DNA of 55,234 nt, taken from positions 1 through 55,234 of the IMG/VR virus record IMGVR_UViG_3300040801_001718. The stretch is one strand, 5' to 3'. Made by a program: the position numbers and the translations under genes. Positions 43,404 to 50,320 of this stretch are shown here, piece by piece. The notes beneath the pieces are model-generated. The model worked only from the letters and a program-made list of their open reading frames with translations, made no database searches and was not told the DNA's origin. The stretch's first letter is position 1. Every line of letters starts with the position of its first letter. This DNA comes from a virus.

Positions 43404-44504
43404 TTAAGCATCTGAACAAGCAGCTAATTCCGAGCATGCAGTAGTTATATCGCCAAAATCTGTAGCATTTCCAATAGATGAAATTGTAATGTAGTCAATA
43501 ACATTTAACCAGCTAATCTGCATTCCACCACCAAATAAGCCGCGTTCATTTGTACCGTTGGAACAAGCTGATAGATCTTTTCTAACTCCATTTAAATCTC
43601 CAAAATCAGTAGCATTTCCAGTAGAGTTTATAGTTATATAGTCCATAACATTGATATTAGATGGGGTACTACCACCACCAAACACTCCGCGCTCATTAGT
43701 CCCGTTTGAAGTAGCACTTACACCATAAACCTGGTTCCTTAAATCACCAAAATCATTGGCATTACTTTTGGATGAAATAGTTATATAATTAATATAATTG
43801 TAAAAATTTGACCCATTAGTCCCACCACCAAACACTCCACGATCATTGGTGCTATTAGAAGTGGCGGCTAAAAAACCCCTAGCATTTGCTGCCAAATCTC
43901 CAAAATCAACGGCGTTTCCAGTAGTTGGGATGGTGATGTAGTCCATGACATTTTTATAATTACTATCACGGCCACCTCCAAACACGCCTCTTTCATTTGT
44001 ACCATTAGAACAAGCAGCTAAACCATATCTACTTACCGTCAAATCACCAAAATCTGTAGCATCGCCAATAGTTGAAATAGTGATGTAATCAATTCTATTG
44101 GTAAGATTAACATCACCGCCACCAAATACTCCACGATCATTAGTACCATTCGAAGTGGCTGATAAACTACGCCTAGCTACTGTTAAATCTCCAAAATTTG
44201 TAGCATTACCAGTAGTTGAAATTGTCACGTATCCAATGACATTTGTAACTGCTGAGGCATCGACACCACCACCAAACACGCCTCTATCTCCTACAGGAAG
44301 ATATTCTTCAGGAGACACGTTTCCGTATCCAACAACTTCGCCGCCAGTGTTAATAGCAACTATGGTTTTAGTGCCGCTAACTAGGCTTTCAATTTCATAA
44401 TCTCCGACCGATTCTTCGGTATTTGATTCGATCGACCAGTCAGATTCTTTTAATATTAAAATTCTGGCGCTATCGTTTAAAGTCCCAGAAATTTTGTATG
44501 ACAT
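43404..44504 (-). CDS. Six-repeat propeller-like fibre protein (copy 3)
   Basis: A protein of 366 residues. Same plan as the other copies: an N-terminal domain (YKISGTLNDSARILI; here with IVAINTGGEVVGYGN replacing the KSDGEVLGYGG version), then six RG(V/L)FGGG repeats ending in ACSDA. It lies between tRNA-Gly(TCC) and tRNA-Gln(CTG). The first 130 bases of the gene are almost identical in DNA to those of the 41792 gene, including silent positions, so the pair arose by recent duplication or conversion. Likely an alternative receptor-binding or accessory fibre. Confidence 0.85.
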   Translation of the reverse strand: MSYKISGTLNDSARILILKESDWSIESNTEESVGDYEIESLVSGTKTIVAINTGGEVVGYGNVSPEEYLPVGDRGVFGGGVDASAVTNVIGYVTISTTGNATNFGDLTVARRSLSATSNGTNDRGVFGGGDVNLTNRIDYITISTIGDATDFGDLTVSRYGLAACSNGTNERGVFGGGRDSNYKNVMDYITIPTTGNAVDFGDLAANARGFLAATSNSTNDRGVFGGGTNGSNFYNYINYITISSKSNANDFGDLRNQVYGVSATSNGTNERGVFGGGSTPSNINVMDYITINSTGNATDFGDLNGVRKDLSACSNGTNERGLFGGGMQISWLNVIDYITISSIGNATDFGDITTACSELAACSDA

Positions 44505-44539
44505 TATTTTATTTATCTCCTTTTTGTATTTTTAATGGA

Positions 44540-44610
44540 GCGGACACGGAGAGTCGAACTCCGGTCAGCGGATTGGAAGTCCACCGCACTGGCCACTGTG
44601 CTATGTCCGC
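44540..44610 (-). tRNA. tRNA-Gly (TCC)
   Basis: A 71-base cloverleaf followed by discriminator T and an encoded CCA (44536-44538). Acceptor GCGGACA/TGTCCGC, D stem GCAC/GTGC, anticodon stem GTGGA/TCCGC with loop CTTCCAA, so the anticodon is TCC (reads GGA). T arm CGGAG-TTCGACT-CTCCG. The stop codon of a 55-residue gene abuts its first base. Confidence 0.93.
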
Positions 44611-44778
44611 TTATTTGTAATTATCTAATAGTTTTGAAATATCTAAAATTGGGTATTGAGCTAATACTTCTAAAGTTATTTTCAATATCTCATTAATTTG
44701 AGCAATATTAACTTCCTCTTTGCCGGATTCCTTCTTAGCTATTGCTTGTGCTAATTTAGCAAATTGTATGCTAGCCAT
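44611..44778 (-). CDS. Small helical protein (55 residues) abutting tRNA-Gly
   Basis: A 55-residue frame starting at ATG 44778 with AGGAG 7 bases upstream: MASIQFAKLAQAIAKKESG, then a helical hydrophobic remainder (LEVLAQYPILDISKLL). The start overlaps the stop of the gene before (TAATG). The stop TAA at 44613-44611 is directly followed by the first base of tRNA-Gly(TCC). No membrane segment is certain. Role unknown. Good ribosome site and coupling make it a real gene. Confidence 0.7.
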   Translation of the reverse strand: MASIQFAKLAQAIAKKESGKEEVNIAQINEILKITLEVLAQYPILDISKLLDNYK

Positions 44779-45056
44779 TATAGTACTCCTTTCACCCCTG
44801 CTGCAATACCTTTCATTAATAACTCTGTCAATTTTTCAATTGCTCTCTGGGCTAAAGCTAAATTTTTTACTTTATCACGTAATCTATCTAATTCTATTAA
44901 ATCACGAACATCTTGTATGTACGATCTACATAAAGACTCGGGAAGTCTGCCTTCTTCAAACTGATTAATATATCTTTCAATGTCATTACCTCGTTCTTGA
45001 AGATATTCATCGTCAGATTCTTTCAATTCTTTTATCAAATCATATATAGCTATCAT
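44778..45056 (-). CDS. Small helical hypothetical protein
   Basis: A protein of 92 residues beginning MIAIYDLIKELKESDDEYL. It is helical and charged, and ends in an amphipathic segment (LTELLMKGIAAGVKGVL). The gene is translationally coupled at its 3' end to the 55-residue gene. It sits in the lysis and envelope region. The Gly-containing hydrophobic C-terminus could associate with membranes, but the length is short for a classical holin. Not recognised. Confidence 0.65.
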   Translation of the reverse strand: MIAIYDLIKELKESDDEYLQERGNDIERYINQFEEGRLPESLCRSYIQDVRDLIELDRLRDKVKNLALAQRAIEKLTELLMKGIAAGVKGVL

Positions 45057-45067
45057 AATATCTACTC

Positions 45068-45487
45068 CTATTTATTCTTTAACAATTCAGTTTCTATGAC
45101 AATATCTATTGCAGTCAGTATATTTTTTAATTTTATATCAGCGTGCTCTTTAGTCCACTTTTCTTGAGAAATTCGTTCGTCAGCATGCCGTTTAAACATC
45201 TTTTGAATAATTTCAATTTGTTTAACGGTAGGGGAATTTGGATCACCTTTACTTTTCTCATATGCTAATATATATTTAAATCTTTGATTCATGGTCGCCA
45301 AACATCTAGTATCTATATTATTAGTTTGATACATAGCATAAATACCCTCAATATCAGGCTTTAGGTATGCTAAATTCTGATGTGTTTCTGGATCATATCT
45401 ACTAATCAAACTCGACGCACATCCTGATAATATAAATAAAACAGCGATAACTCCAATAACTCCAATAAAAAAATTTTTATACTTCAC
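45068..45487 (-). CDS. Lipoprotein (possible outer spanin)
   Basis: A protein of 139 residues from a GTG start at 45487 with GGGAGG 8 bases upstream. It has a typical lipoprotein signal peptide: Lys-rich start, hydrophobic core (FFIGVIGVIAVLFIL) and lipobox LSGC with Cys23. The mature part is helical with KQIEIIQKMFKRHADERIS. In a phage lysis region such a protein may be the outer-membrane spanin or a superinfection-exclusion lipoprotein; the former would pair with the coiled-coil protein at 42908. It starts 17 bases after the 3' end of tRNA-Gly(GCC) and ends in TAG. Confidence 0.7.
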   Translation of the reverse strand: MKYKNFFIGVIGVIAVLFILSGCASSLISRYDPETHQNLAYLKPDIEGIYAMYQTNNIDTRCLATMNQRFKYILAYEKSKGDPNSPTVKQIEIIQKMFKRHADERISQEKWTKEHADIKLKNILTAIDIVIETELLKNK

Positions 45488-45504
45488 TGTATTGCCTCCC
45501 GTGA

Positions 45505-45575
45505 GCGGGCAATGGGAATCGAACCCATACTGTTAACTTGGCAAGCTAACGTGCTACCACTATCACTATGCCCGC
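45505..45575 (-). tRNA. tRNA-Gly (GCC), overlapping a protein gene
   Basis: A 71-base cloverleaf: acceptor GCGGGCA/TGCCCGC, a three-pair D stem with GTGGTA loop, anticodon stem TTAGC/GTTAA with loop TTGCCAA (anticodon GCC, reads GGC), T arm ATGGG-TTCGATT-CCCAT. No CCA is encoded (TCAC follows). The preceding protein gene (45546-46097) reads into it for 30 bases and stops at a TAG formed by bases 28-30 of the tRNA. Confidence 0.92.
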
Positions 45576-46097
45576 TTTTGTATTTTTAACTATGTCAATT
45601 ATAAATCCAAGTGGTTTTGGTGTTGTCCACATAACTCTATTTGAAAAATCTGATTCAAATTCTCTACCAGCAAATTTACCAGTTGTTTCCTTTTTATAAG
45701 CTGTGACAACCAAAACGTATTTAGTGTCATATGGTATAGGAAAATTTTTCTTAGTAAGCTCGATAGATTTGATATCAAATGATTCTATATTGGCTCTAAA
45801 AAGATAGTTATTTTTTAAAATATCTTGTTTATTAATTGGAATAAAAACACCTTCACCGCCTGGAACTTCCTCGTAAGATCTTGTATCGTAAGTACAATCA
45901 GTATCTACAACAGAACAATAATAATCAAGTGTCCACACATAAACATAAGTCCCACAAACTGCTGTAGGTGAGCAAACATCTGTGCTGGTCCACTGAAGTG
46001 ATTTTGCTTCTATTATATTTGAAAAAATTCCAACTAAAAGTAAGGATGCTAAAACCAGCCTTCTAAATTTTTTCAGGAAAAAAGGCTTTTTAACCAT
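45546..46097 (-). CDS. Secreted Fn3-like protein ending inside tRNA-Gly
   Basis: A protein of 183 residues. A signal peptide is likely (KKFRRLVLASLLLVGIFSNIIEA, cleavage after Ala near residue 31 or so). The mature part has paired Cys (VCSPTAVC, then YCSVVDTDC) and a fibronectin-III-like strand pattern (YVLVVTAYKKE, NRVMWTTP). The last nine residues (AGIVIVVAR) are encoded by the first 27 bases of the tRNA gene, and the TAG stop lies in its anticodon stem. Envelope localisation is likely. The function is unknown; a superinfection-exclusion or lysis role is possible. Confidence 0.7.
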   Translation of the reverse strand: MVKKPFFLKKFRRLVLASLLLVGIFSNIIEAKSLQWTSTDVCSPTAVCGTYVYVWTLDYYCSVVDTDCTYDTRSYEEVPGGEGVFIPINKQDILKNNYLFRANIESFDIKSIELTKKNFPIPYDTKYVLVVTAYKKETTGKFAGREFESDFSNRVMWTTPKPLGFIIDIVKNTKAGIVIVVAR

Positions 46098-46101
46098 GCT
46101 A

Positions 46102-46389
46102 TTATCCTGAGATATATACCGTAAATACCGGAAGGACCGGTCTCTCGAAAGGGAAATTGACTGTCAGTGCCTCCCATCCATTATCTATAATAACATCGGC
46201 ATTATGGCTTCCTACGGTAATAATGGCTGGATCAAGTAAATAATCTAAATATACAGTATCATTTTCAACTACAAATTCGGGATTACCATCTACAAAAACA
46301 CCTATTTGAGTACCATCAATAGATACCGTAATAGATTCAATTGGATTTTCTGTTGTATGTGGAACTGAGCTAGTTTTTAGATGTTTCAT
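46102..46389 (-). CDS. Small Ig-like hypothetical protein
   Basis: A protein of 95 residues starting MKHLKTSSVPHTTENPI, with AAGGAG before the ATG. A single beta-sandwich is likely (ITVSIDGTQIGVFVDG, VYLDYLLDPAI, FTVYISG). No Cys and no signal peptide. It lies 4 bases before the secreted protein gene and 10 bases after a basic unknown gene. A phage surface or decoration domain would fit. Not recognised. Confidence 0.6.
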   Translation of the reverse strand: MKHLKTSSVPHTTENPIESITVSIDGTQIGVFVDGNPEFVVENDTVYLDYLLDPAIITVGSHNADVIIDNGWEALTVNFPFERPVLPVFTVYISG

Positions 46390-46399
46390 AAATTTCTCC

Positions 46400-46978
46400 T
46401 TACATCCATTGTTTTTTCTTTTTATGGTTCTTCCAACATTTTCTATTATCTACATCACCGCGAGGTCTATCATCCCACATGTTAGGTAACATATGAGCCA
46501 GTCGTTTACCTCTAATATATTCTTTGTGCGCATAACTCCAACGTCTTTCTTGTGTAGTTTTAGGACGCTTGTAAAAAGATCCAAAACTCCACGATTTTTT
46601 ACCTGTGAATGGAACAGGTGTATACCTAAATATAACATGTTTGTAACGCTCGTTGTATCTTCTAATATAACTATTTGTGTTACATGTCGATCTGTTATAT
46701 TCACGTATATCATTCAATACTTCATTTTTAGAGAACATGCTGCCAAATTGATCTCGGATAATATATTTTGTCGGACGTTCATCTTTTTTTCCTAAACGTC
46801 TATATATTAAATCATCCAACCAACTATTATAGCGTTCTTTAAGTGTGTTTATTACGTATTTTTCAACAAAATGGTAGTTAGTATTCTCTATAAACTCTTG
46901 ATAATTTTTATAATGATATACTTCACCATCAGTACCTATAAGTTTAATTTCGGGTTGGTATTGCGGAATATCATACAT
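46400..46978 (-). CDS. Basic aromatic hypothetical protein
   Basis: A protein of 192 residues starting MYDIPQYQPEIKLIGTDGE, with GAGGAGG upstream. The first 60 residues are a small alpha/beta domain. The remainder is very rich in Arg, Lys, Tyr and Trp (for example YKRPKTTQERRWSYAHKEY, then HKKKKQWM at the end). The composition suggests nucleic-acid contact. The small gene at 48274 has a related basic and aromatic composition. No known family is recognised. Confidence 0.65.
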   Translation of the reverse strand: MYDIPQYQPEIKLIGTDGEVYHYKNYQEFIENTNYHFVEKYVINTLKERYNSWLDDLIYRRLGKKDERPTKYIIRDQFGSMFSKNEVLNDIREYNRSTCNTNSYIRRYNERYKHVIFRYTPVPFTGKKSWSFGSFYKRPKTTQERRWSYAHKEYIRGKRLAHMLPNMWDDRPRGDVDNRKCWKNHKKKKQWM

Positions 46979-47006
46979 AACGACACCTCCTCAGTTAAAT
47001 ATAAAT

Positions 47007-47048
47007 CTAACTGAATGGCATCGTTGCATTTCCTTCAAATGGGAACAT
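47007..47048 (-). CDS. Possible 13-residue mini-ORF
   Basis: ATG at 47048 is preceded by GGAGG at 7 bases, a strong site. The frame MFPFEGNATMPFS ends in TAG at 47009-47007, 28 bases before the start of the next gene. If the amber suppressor acts, only three more residues would be added. It may be a leader peptide that tunes the following gene, or simply a reused ribosome site. Low certainty. Confidence 0.35.
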   Translation of the reverse strand: MFPFEGNATMPFS

Positions 47049-47058
47049 AGTTATCCTC

Positions 47059-47640
47059 CTAATTTTTAATAAATTCTACTCTGTTTAACCATCCTCTGGC
47101 GTATTTTTCTTGAATAGGACTTTCGGTCATATAAGTGATATAGTGCATCCCTTGTAAAATATTTAGAACTTTGTACAAATAACTAACATTATCAGTAGCT
47201 AAATACATAGACAAAGCCCTATATGTATTTTGTCCAAATTGACCATCTTCGACAATATCTTCATATATTTGTTGATTTCGGTTTAGAATGTTTAAACCTC
47301 TTTGTAGAAATTTGATTGCTCGACTAGCTCCCATATTTACGCTGGTATCAAATAATTCGTTTGCTAAATCCTGTTCTGATAATTCATCGCCCCAAAATAA
47401 ATTCCAAAAAGTTGATTTATAAAATAATTTAACCATGTCTTCTAATTCAGAATTACTTTCTAAATTGTTTGGAAAATCAGAACTACTTTTTGCTTCATCT
47501 ATAATGGGCCATCCTTCCCAATCAGGATGATATCGTCTAGAAATACCTTTATAAGTTTCTTTACCCGAATCATCGGGATCATTTGAATAACCACCTTCAT
47601 GACCTAACGTAATATTATACGCCGTATTAAAATTCGCCAT
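47059..47640 (-). CDS. Endolysin, GH108-type N-acetylmuramidase
   Basis: I place the start at ATG 47640 (MANFNTAYNITLGHEGGYS), with GGAGA and good spacing; the open frame extends upstream without a site. The 193-residue protein has the hallmark HEGGYSNDPDDSG with catalytic Glu15, then TYKGISRRYHPDW, and GASRAIKFLQRGLNIL with the C-terminal putative peptidoglycan-binding fold (VEDGQFGQNT.RAL). This is the glycoside hydrolase 108 plus PG-binding-3 pattern. It cleaves the glycan chain at lysis. No signal peptide is seen, so export would need a holin. It ends in TAG. The permuted NlpC/P60-like gene lies directly upstream. Confidence 0.9.
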   Translation of the reverse strand: MANFNTAYNITLGHEGGYSNDPDDSGKETYKGISRRYHPDWEGWPIIDEAKSSSDFPNNLESNSELEDMVKLFYKSTFWNLFWGDELSEQDLANELFDTSVNMGASRAIKFLQRGLNILNRNQQIYEDIVEDGQFGQNTYRALSMYLATDNVSYLYKVLNILQGMHYITYMTESPIQEKYARGWLNRVEFIKN

Positions 47641-47650
47641 ACTAACTCTC

Positions 47651-48220
47651 CTATGATAATCGTTCTGCCAAGATAGTCCATCGATCTGGATATTTCTCCC
47701 AATCATCTTCTATATCGTCTGGATCACAGGACATCCATGGCACATTATTAAATTCATAACCACATGCCGTATTATAAATCCAAGCTACAAAACTTGAACA
47801 CACTTGATTATATATATTCTCGTCTTTATTACTAAACCAGTTTGTTTTAAAGATATGATCTAAAAATTGTAAAAGTATTCGATGTACCCCATAAAATTTT
47901 CCTAATAATTGTGGTGCAGTTCGAAGCATAACATCTTGTTGGTGTTGGCTTAAATCATTTTTTCTTGCTATTCGCCAATACTTTTTGTTTTTGAATAATT
48001 TATCTAATTTGATACTCCTTAACCGCCAATGGGCTTCCCAAGCTTCTATATTATCTTTTACAATTAAACAATGACCCCAATGTACAGGATCATCTTGAAA
48101 ATGTCTCATAAACCATACTATTAAATTGTTATCACAGGATAATATAATATCTCCAGTTTTCAAAGTTGGTAAAACGTTTTTCTCTAAATGCTGACGTGAC
48201 AGTTTTAGATTGATATCCAT
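47651..48220 (-). CDS. Permuted NlpC/P60 (YiiX-like) papain-fold protein
   Basis: A protein of 189 residues. The order is GDIILSCDN, then VHWGHCLIV with candidate catalytic His50, then a C-terminal QVCSSFVAW with candidate nucleophile Cys141. This is the circularly permuted papain-like layout (His before Cys) of YiiX/YebB and related enzymes. Members act on peptidoglycan peptides or lipids or amides. Beside the endolysin it may be a second cell-wall hydrolase. It starts 18 bases after the suppressor-type tRNA and ends in TAG, four bases before the next ribosome site. No signal peptide. Confidence 0.75.
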   Translation of the reverse strand: MDINLKLSRQHLEKNVLPTLKTGDIILSCDNNLIVWFMRHFQDDPVHWGHCLIVKDNIEAWEAHWRLRSIKLDKLFKNKKYWRIARKNDLSQHQQDVMLRTAPQLLGKFYGVHRILLQFLDHIFKTNWFSNKDENIYNQVCSSFVAWIYNTACGYEFNNVPWMSCDPDDIEDDWEKYPDRWTILAERLS

Positions 48221-48238
48221 TATGTTTTACCTCTGTGA

Positions 48239-48309
48239 TCGTGTGGGGGGAGTTGAACCCCCCTAAAACGGTTTTAGAATCCGCCGCCTAGCCGCTCGGC
48301 CACACACGA
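48239..48309 (-). tRNA. Amber-suppressor-type tRNA, anticodon CTA
   Basis: A 71-base cloverleaf: acceptor TCGTGTG/CACACGA, fully paired; D arm GCC-(9)-GGC with GG in the loop; anticodon stem GCGGA/ACCGT (one G-U, one A-A mismatch next to the loop); loop TTCTAAA, so the anticodon is CTA (reads UAG); T arm GGGGG-TTCAACT-CCCCC. The variable loop is 5 bases, so it is not of Ser/Leu/Tyr type. U1-A72 occurs also in the tRNA-Gln here and is a Gln-type feature. No CCA is encoded. A 9-base loop with TCT would be the alternative, but it would need a poorer stem. Confidence 0.8.
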
Positions 48310-48618
48310 TTGATCAGTATATTCAATTTTTATTTTATCTATCCATTCCTCGTTAGGTAAATTATTTTCACGAGGATTTTCTATTTGTGATCTTATTTTA
48401 CCTCTCAACTCAGAATAAGCGATGTGCCTATGTCGGTATTCCCTACGTAATTTATTAAGATTTACAAAATTATCAGAGTATTCTTTATACTCTTTGGAAT
48501 TCCAACTAAATCCTCCATAATCATTACGCTGATGATCTTTGAAAAGATTTTTACGCAGTCTTATTTCAACTGCTGAAGTTTTTAACCAATTTTTAAGTTG
48601 CGTCGTTTTATGCCCCAT
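48274..48618 (-). CDS. Basic hypothetical protein ending inside the suppressor tRNA
   Basis: A protein of 114 residues, MGHKTTQLKNWLKTSAVE at the start, with GGAGG 9 bases before the ATG. It is basic and aromatic (NLNKLRREYRHRHIAYSEL). The last 11 residues (SCVAERLGGGF plus stop) are encoded by the 5' part of the tRNA. The stop TAA uses the last two bases of the CTA anticodon. The family is not recognised. The strong ribosome site supports a real gene. The 99-base gap before it holds the ribosome site and AT-rich sequence without other features. Confidence 0.7.
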   Translation of the reverse strand: MGHKTTQLKNWLKTSAVEIRLRKNLFKDHQRNDYGGFSWNSKEYKEYSDNFVNLNKLRREYRHRHIAYSELRGKIRSQIENPRENNLPNEEWIDKIKIEYTDQSCVAERLGGGF

Positions 48619-48717
48619 AATAGTGTCCTCCTATTTAATTTAATTACAGATAAACTGTGATGAGGATATTACCATTATGGGGGTTTAAGTTTTGCAACCT
48701 ACCCCATATCTAATCGT

Positions 48718-49293
48718 TTAATCTAGGTCATATTTTTGTCCTTTACTATAGCTACGCCAAATATCTAAATCTAGTTCTGCTACTGATTTACCAGATTTTT
48801 TGACGTAATCTAAAAACAAATTTTCAATTTCTTTATATTGTTTATTACTTCCTGGTGTTGACTTAGGAACAACATGCCCGTTGTCCCTTAAAAAACTTAA
48901 TATATGAACATCCAGACCAGCGCAATTCGAAATAGGTCTGCTATGTATCAAAAAACACCTTGAAGTTTTTCTACCAATACCTTTAATTTGCTCTAAATCA
49001 TTTATACTACAAGTTTTTAAATTTAAACCACTGTTTGCTATTTCCCACATGGATTGTGCTTTTAGATTATAGCATCCTATTCCATAGGATTTTAACATCT
49101 GTGGTAATAGCTTTGGATCACTTCTACGTATTTTATCAAAAGGTGAAACACCTTCTAAATTATTTAACAACTTATCTAACTGCCTTGCCATGACTTTTGC
49201 AGTTTTACCAGCTGCACATATCCAAAAAAGTAATACTTCTTCTAATTTATAGTTGGTTAAATTGTAGTTTGTTATATCATATGGATCTATCAT
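48718..49293 (-). CDS. HhH-GPD DNA glycosylase-like protein
   Basis: A protein of 191 residues. The helix-hairpin-helix motif IKGIGRKTSRCFLI has Lys109 at the position of the catalytic Lys of endonuclease III, and GLDVHI has Asp128 at the place of the catalytic Asp, 19 residues later as in that family. The C-terminal iron-sulphur Cys cluster is absent. Endonuclease-III-type enzymes remove damaged or modified bases. In a phage this could repair DNA or act on a modified base. A copy of the promoter-like element lies 21 bases upstream. The fold call is good; the substrate is unknown. Confidence 0.75.
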   Translation of the reverse strand: MIDPYDITNYNLTNYKLEEVLLFWICAAGKTAKVMARQLDKLLNNLEGVSPFDKIRRSDPKLLPQMLKSYGIGCYNLKAQSMWEIANSGLNLKTCSINDLEQIKGIGRKTSRCFLIHSRPISNCAGLDVHILSFLRDNGHVVPKSTPGSNKQYKEIENLFLDYVKKSGKSVAELDLDIWRSYSKGQKYDLD

Positions 49294-49313
49294 AATTAAA
49301 TAATCCTATCAAT

Positions 49314-49342
49314 ATTATAGAATATTTTTTTAGTTTTGCTAG
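49314..49342 (-). promoter_or_regulatory. Promoter-like element, copy 3
   Basis: Minus strand: CTAGCAAA, 10 bases (different from copies 1 and 2), then TATTCTATAAT. The TAG of CTAGCAAA is at the same time the stop codon of the gene before. It lies 21 bases before the glycosylase start. Confidence 0.7.
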
Positions 49343-49914
49343 ACACTTTTTAACTCATCTATTAATTTATCAGGATCTTTTTGTGCTCGTTCTTTGAGAC
49401 CTAAAATAGTATCTAATCTACCTATGTAATAAGCTCTATCAGCGGCCAAACGACCCATCAAATAAGATTCCCACCCATGTTGTCCGTAATTTTTACGATA
49501 TGTTTCTGCCATATATGTACAATGATTTAAAAAACAATGACATACCCTATCAGCAGTTTGATTTAGTAATTTTTCATCTAATTTAACAGCTAACATAGAA
49601 AATTCATGAAATAAATTAATGAATTCTTCTTTATAAGTCTCAACTATATAACTACCATCTATCCATGGACCATTATATTCATGCTTTATATTATTGATTT
49701 CTAGATATTCTTTTACTTTTTTCTTATATTTTCTACTACATCGTATGATAGAATATTTACATTCATAAAAAAAATGCCAATACTTATCGTTTTTTAAAAT
49801 ATTTTCATAAATATACAAAATATGAAGCCATGCTTCTTCCATATCATCATTAAAATCTAAAAGATTAAATTCTACTATTTTAGGCTTTCTGTTTAGATAA
49901 TTCTTAAAATTCAT
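49339..49914 (-). CDS. Hypothetical protein
   Basis: A protein of 191 residues beginning MNFKNYLNRKPKIVEFNLL, with AAGGGG before the ATG. The N-terminal 100 residues look like an alpha/beta domain with YWHFFYECKYSIIRCSRKYK and a GPWIDGSYIVETY segment. The C-terminal part is helical with paired Cys/His residues (RVCHCFLNHC), possibly a metal site. No known family is recognised. It ends in a TAG that belongs to the -35-like box of the next promoter. Confidence 0.65.
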   Translation of the reverse strand: MNFKNYLNRKPKIVEFNLLDFNDDMEEAWLHILYIYENILKNDKYWHFFYECKYSIIRCSRKYKKKVKEYLEINNIKHEYNGPWIDGSYIVETYKEEFINLFHEFSMLAVKLDEKLLNQTADRVCHCFLNHCTYMAETYRKNYGQHGWESYLMGRLAADRAYYIGRLDTILGLKERAQKDPDKLIDELKSV

Positions 49915-49915
49915 A

Positions 49916-50104
49916 TTAATACCCCTTAAATTCTGGTAAATTCTCGTATTCTTCTTCTAACATTTCACCAATTGATATTTCTATTACATCACCAGGTGAA
50001 CCTTCAACCAAATGCATGTTCAATTCTTCTATTGCATGTATTAGATCTTTCCAACATACGGTACCACTTTGTAAAGTTTTATGCTTGACTTTGTATACTT
50101 TCAT
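49916..50104 (-). CDS. Small hypothetical protein
   Basis: A protein of 62 residues, MKVYKVKHKTLQSGTVCW at the start, then a helix (KDLIHAIEELNMHL), a strand (DVIEISIGEML) and an acidic end. It looks like a compact alpha/beta unit. It overlaps the upstream gene in ATGA fashion. AAGGAA lies 11 bases before the ATG. Not recognised. Confidence 0.65.
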   Translation of the reverse strand: MKVYKVKHKTLQSGTVCWKDLIHAIEELNMHLVEGSPGDVIEISIGEMLEEEYENLPEFKGY

Positions 50105-50319
50105 AATTCTTTTTTCCTTATTCTTGTTTTATTCCACCACTCATCAAATAGTTTTTTTGCTTTTATTCTTTGAAACCATGTCATATTTTTATATAAAATA
50201 GTTTCATAACTACCGCAATTAGGACAATGATCTATACCCCAACTATTTCCACCAGACCAAAATGTGTCATGAAGATAACAATTTATACAGAACATTTCAT
50301 TTTCATGGAATCTTTCCAT
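50101..50319 (-). CDS. Small zinc-ribbon protein
   Basis: I place the start at ATG 50319 (MERFHENEMFCINCYLHD), with GGAG 8 bases upstream; the open frame continues upstream without a site. It has 72 residues and two CxxC pairs (CINC, CPNC) about 20 residues apart, so a zinc ribbon is likely. A basic helical C-terminus follows (RIKAKKLFDEWWNKTRIRK). Such proteins usually bind nucleic acid or polymerase. It ends in TGA, overlapping the next start. Confidence 0.7.
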   Translation of the reverse strand: MERFHENEMFCINCYLHDTFWSGGNSWGIDHCPNCGSYETILYKNMTWFQRIKAKKLFDEWWNKTRIRKKEL

Positions 50320-50320
50320 T

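Noticed and set aside
35192-44504. Diversity-generating retroelement for the variable fibre repeats
   Set aside because: No reverse transcriptase or template repeat is seen in the window; the variation sits in all repeats rather than at one C-terminal site.
48239-48309. tRNA-Pyl
   Set aside because: The D loop and the 5-base variable loop are of ordinary type, and no pyrrolysine pathway gene is visible. A suppressor of Gln-like origin is simpler.
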